From a virus, in IMG/VR virus record IMGVR_UViG_3300008259_000013, positions 67,288-131,287 of that record: a stretch of DNA of 64,000 nt. The stretch is one strand, 5' to 3'. The stretch's first letter is position 1; each line of letters opens with the position of its first letter. Below the pieces are notes generated by a model. The model saw only the letters and a program-made list of their open reading frames with translations. It was not told the origin of the DNA and made no database searches. Of the stretch, positions 32,626 through 41,179 are shown piece after piece. Position numbers and translations under genes: made by a program.

Positions 32626-33569
32626 GCAACGTAGAAAAAGTAAAGCTAAGCGCTAGTAAAATCAAAACTGCCGAAGGTTGCAGTTGGCTTTACTATACTA
32701 AATATATCCTTAAGCTGCCAGATACATCAAACTCTGGCGCATCTAGAGGAACAATCTGCCATTTAATTTTTGAGCTTCTCTTAACTGACAGACACAAGAA
32801 ATATTTTGAAGATCTATGCTCTGGTAAAGCTGGCGTGATTAAAAACCCAGCTATTCATAGACTTATTCTAAAACACGCTAAAAAACTAAAAGTAGATGAT
32901 GAAGAAAATCTAGATCTGATTTATAACATGATTCAGACTGGTCTTCAAAGCGACTTTTTTTGCAACGGAGCGTTACTTGTAGAAGCAGAGTCTGAGTTCA
33001 AGCTAGAAGAAGAAGACTACATCATCAATGGCTTCATCGACAAGCTCGCAAAATTCAGCGACACAGAATATAAAATATACGACTACAAATCAAGCAAGGG
33101 AAAATTCTCTAAAGAAGAAATTGACTTCAATCTTCAAAACTTGATGTATTCTTTAGCTGTATTTAAAACTAAGGGGCACATTCCTGACGTATCTTTTATA
33201 TTTCTTAAGTTTAAAAAGCAACCGATTCAAGAAGCCCCGAAACCAACCGCAGAACAGCTAGAAGGTTTTAAGGCCTATCTAAGTTATGTAGCTGGTTATA
33301 TTTCTTCTTTTGATGAAAAGAAAGCTATCGAAAATCTTGCTGCAAGCTCGCCAAAGAAAAAATGGATGTGTGGAAGCGATGTCCCCGGCAAGTGGATTTG
33401 CCCGTCGAGATCTCCAGTTACTTATTACGTTGGGGTTGACGAGAATGATAAATTTATAAAGTCTTCATTTAAAAAAGAAGATCTAATTAATGATGCAAAG
33501 GTAAAGTTAATAAACAAAAAAGACTACAAAGGCTGCCCCTTCTGGCGCAAGGATGACCCAACTTTCTGA
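32622..33569 (+). CDS. RecB/Cas4-like PD-(D/E)XK exonuclease
   Basis: This 315-residue protein has SASKIKTAEGCSWLYYTKYI at the start and RGTICHLIFELLL (the 'G..vH..le' helix). INGFIDKLAKF holds the first catalytic Asp and YDYKSSKGK the D-x-K pair, and FNLQNLMYSLAVF is the QxxxY helix. One N-terminal Cys (near 20) and three C-terminal Cys (KWMCG, KWICPS, KGCPFW) are arranged as in AddB/Cas4 nucleases that hold a 4Fe-4S cluster. That cluster is inference. Its role is likely DNA end processing with RecA. It ends just before the next promoter. Confidence 0.85.
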   Translation: MSNVEKVKLSASKIKTAEGCSWLYYTKYILKLPDTSNSGASRGTICHLIFELLLTDRHKKYFEDLCSGKAGVIKNPAIHRLILKHAKKLKVDDEENLDLIYNMIQTGLQSDFFCNGALLVEAESEFKLEEEDYIINGFIDKLAKFSDTEYKIYDYKSSKGKFSKEEIDFNLQNLMYSLAVFKTKGHIPDVSFIFLKFKKQPIQEAPKPTAEQLEGFKAYLSYVAGYISSFDEKKAIENLAASSPKKKWMCGSDVPGKWICPSRSPVTYYVGVDENDKFIKSSFKKEDLINDAKVKLINKKDYKGCPFWRKDDPTF

Positions 33570-33598
33570 TTGACTCTCTCCGAAAACCACGCCATAAT
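33570..33598 (+). promoter_or_regulatory. Sigma70-type promoter for the polymerase operon
   Basis: TTGACT (33570-33575), a 17-base spacer, CATAAT (33593-33598) and 5 bases lead to the ATG at 33604. This is one of the clearest members of the family. Confidence 0.85.
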
Positions 33599-33603
33599 CC
33601 ATC

Positions 33604-34368
33604 ATGTACTCGGCTGTCCCTTTATTTAAGTCTCACTATAGTCTTGGCAAATCTGTTCTAACTCTTGCGAAAGCCGGATCAAGCGAGCCTGATGAACCGA
33701 GTTCTGTAATAGACATTGCTAAAAAACTAAATCTTAGTAAAATATATTTAGTAGATGATTCTATTTCTGGCTTCCTTGAAGCTTGCAAATCTTGTGAAGA
33801 CGCCAAATTAGATTTTACTTTTGGCCTTCGCTTGACTGTCTGCGACGACATCAATAATAAAACAGCTGAATCCAGAGAGAAAGAGCACAAGATAATAGTC
33901 TTCATTAAAAAATCAGAAGGCTATCAGAATCTTATTAAGATATCTACCGTAGCAAGCACTAATGGATTTTACTATTATCCGAGAATAGACTGTAAAACTT
34001 TAAGAGAGCTTTGGAATAATGAGAATCTTTTGCTTTGCATTCCATTCTACGACTCTTATGTTTACAAAAACAATTTGACTTACAGCATTTGCGCCCCTGA
34101 CTTCAGCTTTTGCAATCCAACCTATTTTATTGAAGATAATAATCTTCCGTTTGATGGTATATTAAAGAAGAAAGTAGAGGAAATAGTTCCTGATAAAAAT
34201 CTTGTAGTCAAAGCTCAGTCTATTTATTACGAAAACAAAGAAGATTTCTTGGCATACCTTACTTTTAGGTGCATCTCAGAAAGAACAACTTTGAGCAAAC
34301 CCAACTTAGAGCACTGCTCTTCAAACGAATTCTGCGCCGAGTCATTCAAGGAAAAATATGGAAAATGA
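33604..34368 (+). CDS. PHP-domain protein, N-terminal piece of DNA polymerase III alpha
   Basis: This 254-residue protein reads like the N-terminal PHP domain of DnaE/PolC polymerases cut off as its own protein. PLFKSHYSLGKSVLTL corresponds to the 'hlHshySllds' start. IDIAKKLNLSKIYLVDDSISGF corresponds to 'a...g..alaiTDh.nl.G', and FTFGLRLTV to 'piiGvEl'. Several metal-binding His of active PHP domains are missing (for example in FKSHYS and VDDS), so catalysis is doubtful and a structural role more likely. It overlaps the exonuclease gene by 11 bases. Confidence 0.78.
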   Translation: MYSAVPLFKSHYSLGKSVLTLAKAGSSEPDEPSSVIDIAKKLNLSKIYLVDDSISGFLEACKSCEDAKLDFTFGLRLTVCDDINNKTAESREKEHKIIVFIKKSEGYQNLIKISTVASTNGFYYYPRIDCKTLRELWNNENLLLCIPFYDSYVYKNNLTYSICAPDFSFCNPTYFIEDNNLPFDGILKKKVEEIVPDKNLVVKAQSIYYENKEDFLAYLTFRCISERTTLSKPNLEHCSSNEFCAESFKEKYGK

Positions 34369-34996
34369 ACTACTGAGATTTGATAAGTCTAAAAAGCTTG
34401 TCTTTATTGATTGCGAGACTTTGAATCTCTGCCTTAACTTCTGCCAAAATCTTCCTTGGCAGATTGCGATGCTGCATACTGTTGGCGGCAAAAAGGTTGA
34501 CGAAAGAGATTTCTTGATCAAATGGGAAACCAACCTTAAGATATCAGACGATGCAAGACGAATCACAAGATATCCGGAACAACTTATCCAAACAACTGGC
34601 AAGAAATTTGACGATATCTTTGATACTGTTAGGGATTGGCTTGACTCTGCTGACTATATTGTCGGTCACAATATTCTTGGCTTCGATCTATATCTCATAA
34701 AGGAGATGTACCTGTTGAAAGGATTAAGGTCGAATCATTTAGTTGACAAAATTTTAGACACCAACTGCTTAGCTAAAGGAATTAAGTACGGGATTCCAAA
34801 ACTCCAAAAGGAATCCCTTGTAGAATATCAATATAAATTACTGCACACTTATAAAAAAGGAATCAAGACAAATCTAACAGCACTTGGTAAAGACTATAAT
34901 ATCGATCATGATTATGATAATCTCCACAACGCTATAATAGATTTGGAGCTTAACTTAAAAGTCTGGAACAAAATTAAATTTCAAGTCGAAATATGA
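34358..34996 (+). CDS. DnaQ-like 3'-5' proofreading exonuclease
   Basis: This 212-residue protein has the DEDDh set. LVFIDCETLN gives Asp18 and Glu20 (Exo I), IVGHNILGFDLYLIKEM the Exo II Asp, and NLHNAIIDLELNLKVW the Exo III His and Asp. The exonuclease is encoded between PHP and polymerase parts, the same order as in PolC, where it is inserted in the PHP domain. It should proofread for the polymerase downstream, whose start overlaps its stop by 4 bases. Confidence 0.88.
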   Translation: MENELLRFDKSKKLVFIDCETLNLCLNFCQNLPWQIAMLHTVGGKKVDERDFLIKWETNLKISDDARRITRYPEQLIQTTGKKFDDIFDTVRDWLDSADYIVGHNILGFDLYLIKEMYLLKGLRSNHLVDKILDTNCLAKGIKYGIPKLQKESLVEYQYKLLHTYKKGIKTNLTALGKDYNIDHDYDNLHNAIIDLELNLKVWNKIKFQVEI

Positions 34997-37560
34997 GCAA
35001 CTTTCACGATAATTTTTCTAATGTCAAGCTGCCTTTTCATGGCGTTAGATTGCCTGAATTCAATATCGAGTCTCGCTTAAAAAAGCAATATGGGCTAAAA
35101 GAAGATTCTTCTAACTACGATTTCTTGATGCAGGTATGCAGAACCAACTTCAAGAAACTAAATATCGCCAAAGAAGACTTTCCAAAGTATTCGGAAAGAG
35201 TAAAATATGAACTTGAGACCATTAAAGAACTTGGGTTTCTTGATTATATTCTTTTGGTTTGGACTGTTATTAACTACTGTAACGAAAATTCCATACCTGT
35301 CGGCCTTGGGCGCGGTTCTGCTGCTGGTAGTCTTATTCTTTATTTACTTGGCGTCACGAAGGTAGATCCAATTAAATACGAACTATTCTTTGAGCGTTTC
35401 ATTTCTAAGATTCGCGCAAAGAAACAGGTAGTAGATGGAATCACTTATCTTGACGGATCCTTGATGTGCGATGTCGATATCGATATCTGTTATTATAATC
35501 GCCATAAAGTAATTAAGTATCTTGACCAGCTTTTCTCTGGCAGAACTTCGAAAATCCTCACTCTTACCACCTTGAGCGGCAAACTGCTTATCAAAGAATG
35601 CGGTAAAATCATTGAGGAGAAGCAGGAATCAGAAATGAACGATGTAAGCTCTCTGATTCCAAAGGTGTTCGGCCAAGTGAAAGACTTGAAAGAGGCTTAC
35701 GCCGAAGTCCCAGAATTTCAAACTTGGTGCGACAATAATCCAAGAGCCTATAAGACAGCTTTGCGTTTGCGTAATCTTATTAAGAATAAGAGCGTTCACG
35801 CCTCCGGGATGATGCTTTCATACTACCCGATAGATCAAAGCTGCCCTGTTGAACTTACCAGCGACAAAGAACAGGTATCTAGTTATGACATGAATTGGAT
35901 TTCCATCTTCAATGTAAAACTAGACCTGCTTGGCCTTAGAAGCGTTTCAATTGTTGATAGAGTCTGCAAGCTTGTCGGGATTAAAGTTTCTGATATTGAT
36001 TTTAATGATTCTTTAATCTATCAGCAACTTCAAGATCTCAAAACTCCTCATGGATGCTTCCAAATTGAAGCTGAAACGAACTTTAAGGTATGCAAAAAGG
36101 TAAAACCTAAAAACCTAGAAGAACTTAGCGGTGTATTGGCGCTGGCTAGACCTGGAGCATTAGAGTTCGTAGATCAGTACGCTAACTTTACAAATAATAA
36201 TGTTTACGAACCGATCCACCCATTCTTCGACTCTGTACTTAGCAAGAGCGGCGGCGTTGCTCTTTATCAAGAGCAGTTGATGAAAATGTCTAATAAAATC
36301 GGATTCACGCTAGACGAAGCAGAAGTTCTTCGGCGTATCGTAGGTAAAAAGAAGGTTGAAGAGGTGAAGAAATGGAAAGAAAAGATTTCCGATAAAATCA
36401 AGGAGAATAATCTAGCCCCAGAAGTCGGAGATATTCTATGGCGTATTCTTGAAAATTCTGCTAATTATTCTTTCAATAAGTCTCACTCAATGAGCTATGC
36501 TGCTTTGGCGGCTTGTACAGTGTATCTCAAGTTCAAGCACTCCAAAGAATTCTTCTTGGCTTTGCTTGAGATGACGAAGCACGAACCTGCTCCTTTGGAA
36601 GAAATATCTAAGATTCAAAAGGAATTGCGTCATTTTGGCATTCAACTTCTTGGGCCTCATATCTTAAAATCAGAAACAGATTTTTCTATTCAAGGCAATA
36701 ATATTAGATTTGGCCTTTCTTCTATTAAGGGCATTTCTGAGAAGACAATGGATAAGCTCAAGCTTTTCAAGAGTGAGCAATCTAGTAAATTTGAAGTTTT
36801 CCAAGCAGCTAAAGAAGTCGGCTTGTCTATTGGCGTATTGTCTGCGTTGATTCAAGCTGGTGCGCTTGACGGCTTCTCTAGCTCAAGAAGCAGAGTCGTC
36901 CTAGAAGCTCAGCTATGGAATGTATTAACAGATAAAGAGAAAGTCCTAGCCATGGAGTATGGCCCTCAATGCGAAAACGATCTTCTTAAAACTGTTAAAA
37001 AACTTTCAGAGACCAAAAATGAGAACGGTAAACTTCTTATCAAAGAAACCCGTTTAGCCACCATTAAAAAGAAATATGATCCATATTTAAAGATCTATCA
37101 GCAGAATAATAAATCAGAAAGCTTTGCAAACTGGTTTTATGAAAATAAGCTATTAGGCTATAGCTACGACAAATCTCTCAATGGCATATTCTCGCAAAAA
37201 ATGCCAAATCTAATCACAACTTCTCAGGCTTTGGAATGCTCTGATAATCAGACAGTTTATGTGGTTGGCAAGGTTGACGATTCATCCGAATGGATATCTA
37301 AAAACGAGAAGAAAACCAAAACATTTAAGATGATTGTTTCTGATGAATTTGGTTCCATCCCAATTCTTACTTTCAATGATAAGATAGAATTTAATAAATC
37401 AGCAAATGGTGATAAACTACCTGAGAAAGACGATATAGTTATCGTTAAAGGACAAAAGAAAAAAGACTGCATTTTCGGCGACACAATAGGTATCCAAACC
37501 CTCAAAATCTACACAAAATTATCAGAACTGAAAGAAAAAAATCTTGACAATCAAGAGTAA
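34993..37560 (+). CDS. DNA polymerase III alpha catalytic core, without PHP
   Basis: This 855-residue C-family polymerase starts where the PHP domain would end (LPEFNIESRLKKQYGLK; then YSERVKYELETIKELGFLDY). GLGRGSAAGSLILYLLGV is the palm motif. CDVDIDI carries Asp160, Asp162 and Asp164, and VKLDLLGLRSVSIVD the third catalytic Asp (311). LARPGALEFVDQYANF, GVALYQEQLMKMS and SFNKSHSMSYAALA are further DnaE motifs. A helix-hairpin-helix region and an OB-like domain (QTVYVVGKVDD onward) follow. It lacks an evident beta-clamp motif at the extreme end. It is the replicative polymerase of this phage. Confidence 0.93.
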   Translation: MSNFHDNFSNVKLPFHGVRLPEFNIESRLKKQYGLKEDSSNYDFLMQVCRTNFKKLNIAKEDFPKYSERVKYELETIKELGFLDYILLVWTVINYCNENSIPVGLGRGSAAGSLILYLLGVTKVDPIKYELFFERFISKIRAKKQVVDGITYLDGSLMCDVDIDICYYNRHKVIKYLDQLFSGRTSKILTLTTLSGKLLIKECGKIIEEKQESEMNDVSSLIPKVFGQVKDLKEAYAEVPEFQTWCDNNPRAYKTALRLRNLIKNKSVHASGMMLSYYPIDQSCPVELTSDKEQVSSYDMNWISIFNVKLDLLGLRSVSIVDRVCKLVGIKVSDIDFNDSLIYQQLQDLKTPHGCFQIEAETNFKVCKKVKPKNLEELSGVLALARPGALEFVDQYANFTNNNVYEPIHPFFDSVLSKSGGVALYQEQLMKMSNKIGFTLDEAEVLRRIVGKKKVEEVKKWKEKISDKIKENNLAPEVGDILWRILENSANYSFNKSHSMSYAALAACTVYLKFKHSKEFFLALLEMTKHEPAPLEEISKIQKELRHFGIQLLGPHILKSETDFSIQGNNIRFGLSSIKGISEKTMDKLKLFKSEQSSKFEVFQAAKEVGLSIGVLSALIQAGALDGFSSSRSRVVLEAQLWNVLTDKEKVLAMEYGPQCENDLLKTVKKLSETKNENGKLLIKETRLATIKKKYDPYLKIYQQNNKSESFANWFYENKLLGYSYDKSLNGIFSQKMPNLITTSQALECSDNQTVYVVGKVDDSSEWISKNEKKTKTFKMIVSDEFGSIPILTFNDKIEFNKSANGDKLPEKDDIVIVKGQKKKDCIFGDTIGIQTLKIYTKLSELKEKNLDNQE

Positions 37561-37575
37561 AACCCTCATCATATA
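37544..37575 (+). promoter_or_regulatory. Possible promoter for 37580-38155
   Basis: TTGACA (37544-37549) and CATATA (37570-37575) lie before the ATG at 37580, but the spacer is 20 bases, so this is a weak member of the family. Confidence 0.4.
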
Positions 37576-37579
37576 ACGT

Positions 37580-38155
37580 ATGCTTCAATTCTACAAGCCT
37601 AACTCTAAGAATACTGGTTGCGGTTGTTCCTTTAAATATTCTGCCAAGGATGACTGTATTTTTGTCAATATGATCAAGCAAGCCAGTTGGGATGATCAAA
37701 CCAAGCGAGGATCATTCGCTGGTAATGCTCAAAACCCAAAGGCGTCTTGCTCTGTAAAGCTCAGCCTAACGGAGGCCGCTGATATTATTTCTGCCGTCCG
37801 TCGTAATGGAGAAGTTTCAGCTTTCCATGATTCTGCGAAACAAGTAACCAGAATCAAGTTCTCGCCTTATGTTCGACCCACCAAGGATGACCCAAGCAAG
37901 ACTGCTCAAGTAGGCTATTCTTTTTCAATCTCCAAGGAAAGTAAGGAAAACGCTCAAGACAAGACGTCTTTTCTAATTGGCTTTACTTTTGGAGAGGGAG
38001 TACGTCTTGAGTCTTTCTTTTGCTATGCTCTAGCTAAAAGTTTTGAAAAGGCTTCACTAGATCAAGATAATAGATCAGCCGCTATTCCTCCAGCAGCCTC
38101 TCCTAAGAAAGAGGAGGCTCCGAAGCAGGAATCGTCGGATGACGATCTATGGTAA
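37580..38155 (+). CDS. Putative single-stranded DNA-binding protein
   Basis: This 191-residue protein has a compact, beta-rich N-terminal domain (MLQFYKPNSKNTGCGCSFKY, CIFVNMIKQASWDD, GSFAGNAQNPKASCSVKLSL). A Pro/Lys linker and an acidic tip SSDDDLW follow. That tail is the hallmark of SSBs that recruit partners through an acidic C-terminus ending in a hydrophobic residue. Its position after the polymerase supports an SSB role. The fold itself is not recognised as a standard OB-fold SSB. Confidence 0.6.
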   Translation: MLQFYKPNSKNTGCGCSFKYSAKDDCIFVNMIKQASWDDQTKRGSFAGNAQNPKASCSVKLSLTEAADIISAVRRNGEVSAFHDSAKQVTRIKFSPYVRPTKDDPSKTAQVGYSFSISKESKENAQDKTSFLIGFTFGEGVRLESFFCYALAKSFEKASLDQDNRSAAIPPAASPKKEEAPKQESSDDDLW

Positions 38156-40014
38156 AAAAGAAAAAGATACTTTATCACAGCGATTTTGCTTTGTCTAAGA
38201 CTGGCTTTGGTAGAAATACCAAGGCCATTCTTTCTTATTTATATAAGACTGGCAAGTATGAAATTGTATCTCTTAGTGGCGGCCTAACATTAAACCATCC
38301 AGAGCTAGAAAGAACTCCCTGGAAAAGCTACGGCTCTTATCCTACCTCCGGTGCAGCTTTAGAAGACGCAAATACAAACTCAGATAAAAGCAGGCTTTAT
38401 TCTTATGGCGCGTTTGAGTTAGACAAAGTAATAGAATTAGAAAAGCCAGATATATATATTGGCGTCCAAGATTTTTGGGGAGTAGATTATGCCATCGAAA
38501 AGCCTTGGTTCAATAGGCTTAACCATGTACTTTGGGTTACTTTAGATTCTTTACCGCTTCTTCCTTCTGCCGTAGCTGCTGCTCCTAAAGTTAAAAATTA
38601 TTGGGTGTGGTCTAGTTTTGCTGAAAAAGAAATGCATAAGCTCGGGCATACTCACGTTAAAACTGTTCACGGAGCAATCGACATTTCCGACTTTAAGCCT
38701 CTATCAAAAGAAGATAAACGAAGTATAAGAAAAAAGAACGATATTTCTAATGATGACTTTATAATTGGTTTCGTTTTTAGAAATCAATTAAGAAAGTCTG
38801 TACCAAATCTTCTACAAGGTTTTAAAATTTTCAAAGAGAAAAATCCTCAATGTAAAGCCAAACTTCTTTTTCATACACATTGGAAAGAGGGCTGGGGTAT
38901 TGAAAAGCTGTGCAAAGAAACCGGAGTAGATATAACTGAAATATTAACCACTTATATTTGCAAAAAGTGCAGAAACTACGATGTGCGCTCGTTCGACGGT
39001 CACGAAGTAAACTGCAAGAAGTGCCAAAGCGAAAAGTCTTGCGTTACTACTTCTACATCTTTAGGAACTACTGAGGCGCAACTCAATGAAGTTTATAATT
39101 TGATGGATGTTTACTGTCATCCATTCACAAGCGGAGGCCAAGAAATTCCCATACAAGAAGCAAAATTAACTGGATTAATTACTCTTGTAACTAATTATAG
39201 TTGCGGAGAAGAGATGTGTGTTCCTGAAGCGAACTCTATCCCGCTTGAATGGAGTCAATATAGAGAATTTGGTACAGAGTTTATTAAAGCTTCCACTTGC
39301 CCTAATTCTATTGCTGAAAAATTAGGTATAGTTTTTTCTATGCCTGAAGAACAAAGAATCAAAATGGGAAGAGCCGCTAGAAAATGGGCTATTGATAATT
39401 TTTCTGTAGATAGCGTTGGTCAAAAAATCGAAAAGTTCTTGGATTCTTGCGATGTCAAAGAATATACTACGGAAAAAGATCCGCCCAAGCTTAACGATCC
39501 AGACGCCTCTATACCAGACACAGAAGACGAAGTCAAGTGGCTAAAATCTTTATACTCTTTAATCTTAAAGAGAGATATCGCTGACAATGATGACGGCTTG
39601 ATTCACTGGATTGAAAAAATTAAAAGCGGCGTTTCAAGGCCAACAATAGATCAATACTTTAGAGAGGTCGCTCGTAAAGAAAATGACAAAAATAGAACTT
39701 TTAAATTAGAAGACTTATTTGGAGACACCCAACCAGAAGATAGAATCTTTGTTTCTATAAATTCAACAATAGAAAATATATTCTTATCCACTAAAATAAT
39801 TTCTTCTATAAAAGAAAAATATCCTAACAAACACATCTTTGTTTCTTCTAATGAGCAAAGCCAACCCATATTCTCCGGCAACACTAATATAAAAGAAGCA
39901 TTTATACAAACAAAGCAATTCTCTGATCCAGAATTTTTAAGAAAGAATTTCTTTGAGAGTTATTGCTTAGATAATTTTTCAATCAACAATCATCATTCTG
40001 TTCTAATCAAATGA
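38149..40014 (+). CDS. Multidomain glycosyltransferase: GT4, zinc ribbon insert, DUF4214, GT9-like
   Basis: This 621-residue protein has a GT-B glycosyltransferase at 1-430 (KILYHSDFALSKTGFGRN; VIGFVFRNQLRKSV-like start of the C-domain; HPFTSGGQEIPIQEAKLTG donor site). A four-Cys insert sits at about 270-300 (CKKC and CKKCQSEKSC), probably a zinc ribbon. Residues 460-505 (WLKSLYSLILKRDIADNDDG, TIDQYFREVAR) match DUF4214, a domain found beside surface glycan enzymes. The last 80 residues (DRIFVSINSTIENIFLS) look like the start of a GT9-like domain that continues in the next gene. It is away from the main sugar cluster, between SSB-like and annealing-like genes. Confidence 0.75.
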   Translation: MVKKKKILYHSDFALSKTGFGRNTKAILSYLYKTGKYEIVSLSGGLTLNHPELERTPWKSYGSYPTSGAALEDANTNSDKSRLYSYGAFELDKVIELEKPDIYIGVQDFWGVDYAIEKPWFNRLNHVLWVTLDSLPLLPSAVAAAPKVKNYWVWSSFAEKEMHKLGHTHVKTVHGAIDISDFKPLSKEDKRSIRKKNDISNDDFIIGFVFRNQLRKSVPNLLQGFKIFKEKNPQCKAKLLFHTHWKEGWGIEKLCKETGVDITEILTTYICKKCRNYDVRSFDGHEVNCKKCQSEKSCVTTSTSLGTTEAQLNEVYNLMDVYCHPFTSGGQEIPIQEAKLTGLITLVTNYSCGEEMCVPEANSIPLEWSQYREFGTEFIKASTCPNSIAEKLGIVFSMPEEQRIKMGRAARKWAIDNFSVDSVGQKIEKFLDSCDVKEYTTEKDPPKLNDPDASIPDTEDEVKWLKSLYSLILKRDIADNDDGLIHWIEKIKSGVSRPTIDQYFREVARKENDKNRTFKLEDLFGDTQPEDRIFVSINSTIENIFLSTKIISSIKEKYPNKHIFVSSNEQSQPIFSGNTNIKEAFIQTKQFSDPEFLRKNFFESYCLDNFSINNHHSVLIK

Positions 40015-41165
40015 ATCTATTAAAGTCTTTTCAATCCACAACTGGTTTAGAGCCCGGCAAAGGACATATCTATGAAAAAATATATCCACTGCCATTTGAT
40101 AATTTTATAGTTTTAGATACTCAGTCTGCTGATGCTAACAGGAATTACAGTTTCTGGTTCAGAGTAATAGAGCTAATCGAACCAATACTATCAAAGCAAA
40201 AAATTAATATTGTTCAATTTGTGGAAGACAAGAAGTATCACTTTAATCATACTTATATTGACAATAGCGTTCACTTAAGCCAAAAAACCTATCTTCTTAA
40301 AAAAGCAAAATTCTTTTGCGGCGCTTCCAAAATATACTCTCTAATCTGTTCTGAGTATGGCGTGAAGCAATGCTACCTTAAATATGATTACTATTTAGAA
40401 AATACTCTAGTAGAAGATGATTGCATCATTCATTCTAATTACAAAAGAAAAAACTTTGTAAATCCAACTAATGCTCCAATAAATAATATTAGGCCGGAAG
40501 AAATAGCCAGAAAAATTATACAAATGATTTTGGGCTATGAACCTGAATTTGATAGCACAATATCTATCGGCAGGGTTTACGCAACTCAAAGCATAGAAAT
40601 TATTCCCGATAATGTTTTTGATATAAAAGCGGATGGTAAAAATGAAATAATTATAAGAATGGATTACCTTTTTTCTGAAGCTCATTTAGATAAGCAGCTT
40701 AAGATTTTGCCCGCCTTCATAGTTACGAACAAGCCAATAGATAAAAACATCCTACTACGCAATAGAAAAAATATCAAAAAAATATACTTTAAAATAGAAA
40801 AAAATTCTGAAGAAAATTTTGTAGCAGAATTAAGCAAAATAGGCATCGATTGTGATCTTATAACAGGCTTAACCGGAGAAGATTTAGATAAAGAAAAAAT
40901 CAAATACCTAGATTTTAAAAAAATCAATAGATTAAATGTTTTAGATTTAAGCTTTCTAGACGGCCTTGATAAGTCTAAAGTTTATTATAAAGTAAATAAA
41001 ATCGTGGTAAAGTCTAGTAAAACATTTTGTAGCAGATGGAACGCCAAAGCATCTTTGAGCCACTCAAATGTAAGAGAAGCGGAATGCGCTTTGCCGCCTT
41101 CTTTCGATGATGCTTTCAAAGAAGAGGCCGACTATTTTTATTTCTTGACAAAAGAGAAGCTGTAG
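40011..41165 (+). CDS. GT9-like glycosyltransferase C-terminal half plus unknown domain
   Basis: This 384-residue protein overlaps the previous gene by 4 bases. Residues 95-125 (LLKKAKFFCGASKIYSLICSEYG) resemble the donor-binding part of GT9 enzymes ('aklfvGndSGlsHlAaa'). It therefore seems to complete the GT9 N-half at the end of the upstream protein, as if a fused enzyme had been split. The C-terminal 200 residues have alpha/beta repeats with no clear family. No membrane segment is seen. Function is inferred from the pair. Confidence 0.5.
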   Translation: MNLLKSFQSTTGLEPGKGHIYEKIYPLPFDNFIVLDTQSADANRNYSFWFRVIELIEPILSKQKINIVQFVEDKKYHFNHTYIDNSVHLSQKTYLLKKAKFFCGASKIYSLICSEYGVKQCYLKYDYYLENTLVEDDCIIHSNYKRKNFVNPTNAPINNIRPEEIARKIIQMILGYEPEFDSTISIGRVYATQSIEIIPDNVFDIKADGKNEIIIRMDYLFSEAHLDKQLKILPAFIVTNKPIDKNILLRNRKNIKKIYFKIEKNSEENFVAELSKIGIDCDLITGLTGEDLDKEKIKYLDFKKINRLNVLDLSFLDGLDKSKVYYKVNKIVVKSSKTFCSRWNAKASLSHSNVREAECALPPSFDDAFKEEADYFYFLTKEKL

Positions 41166-41173
41166 GTCATAAT
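41145..41173 (+). promoter_or_regulatory. Sigma70-type promoter for 41180-41872
   Basis: TTGACA (41145-41150, consensus), a 17-base spacer, CATAAT (41168-41173) and 6 bases lead to the ATG at 41180. Apart from the first base of the -10 box it matches the sigma70 consensus. Confidence 0.88.
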
Positions 41174-41179
41174 CATCCG

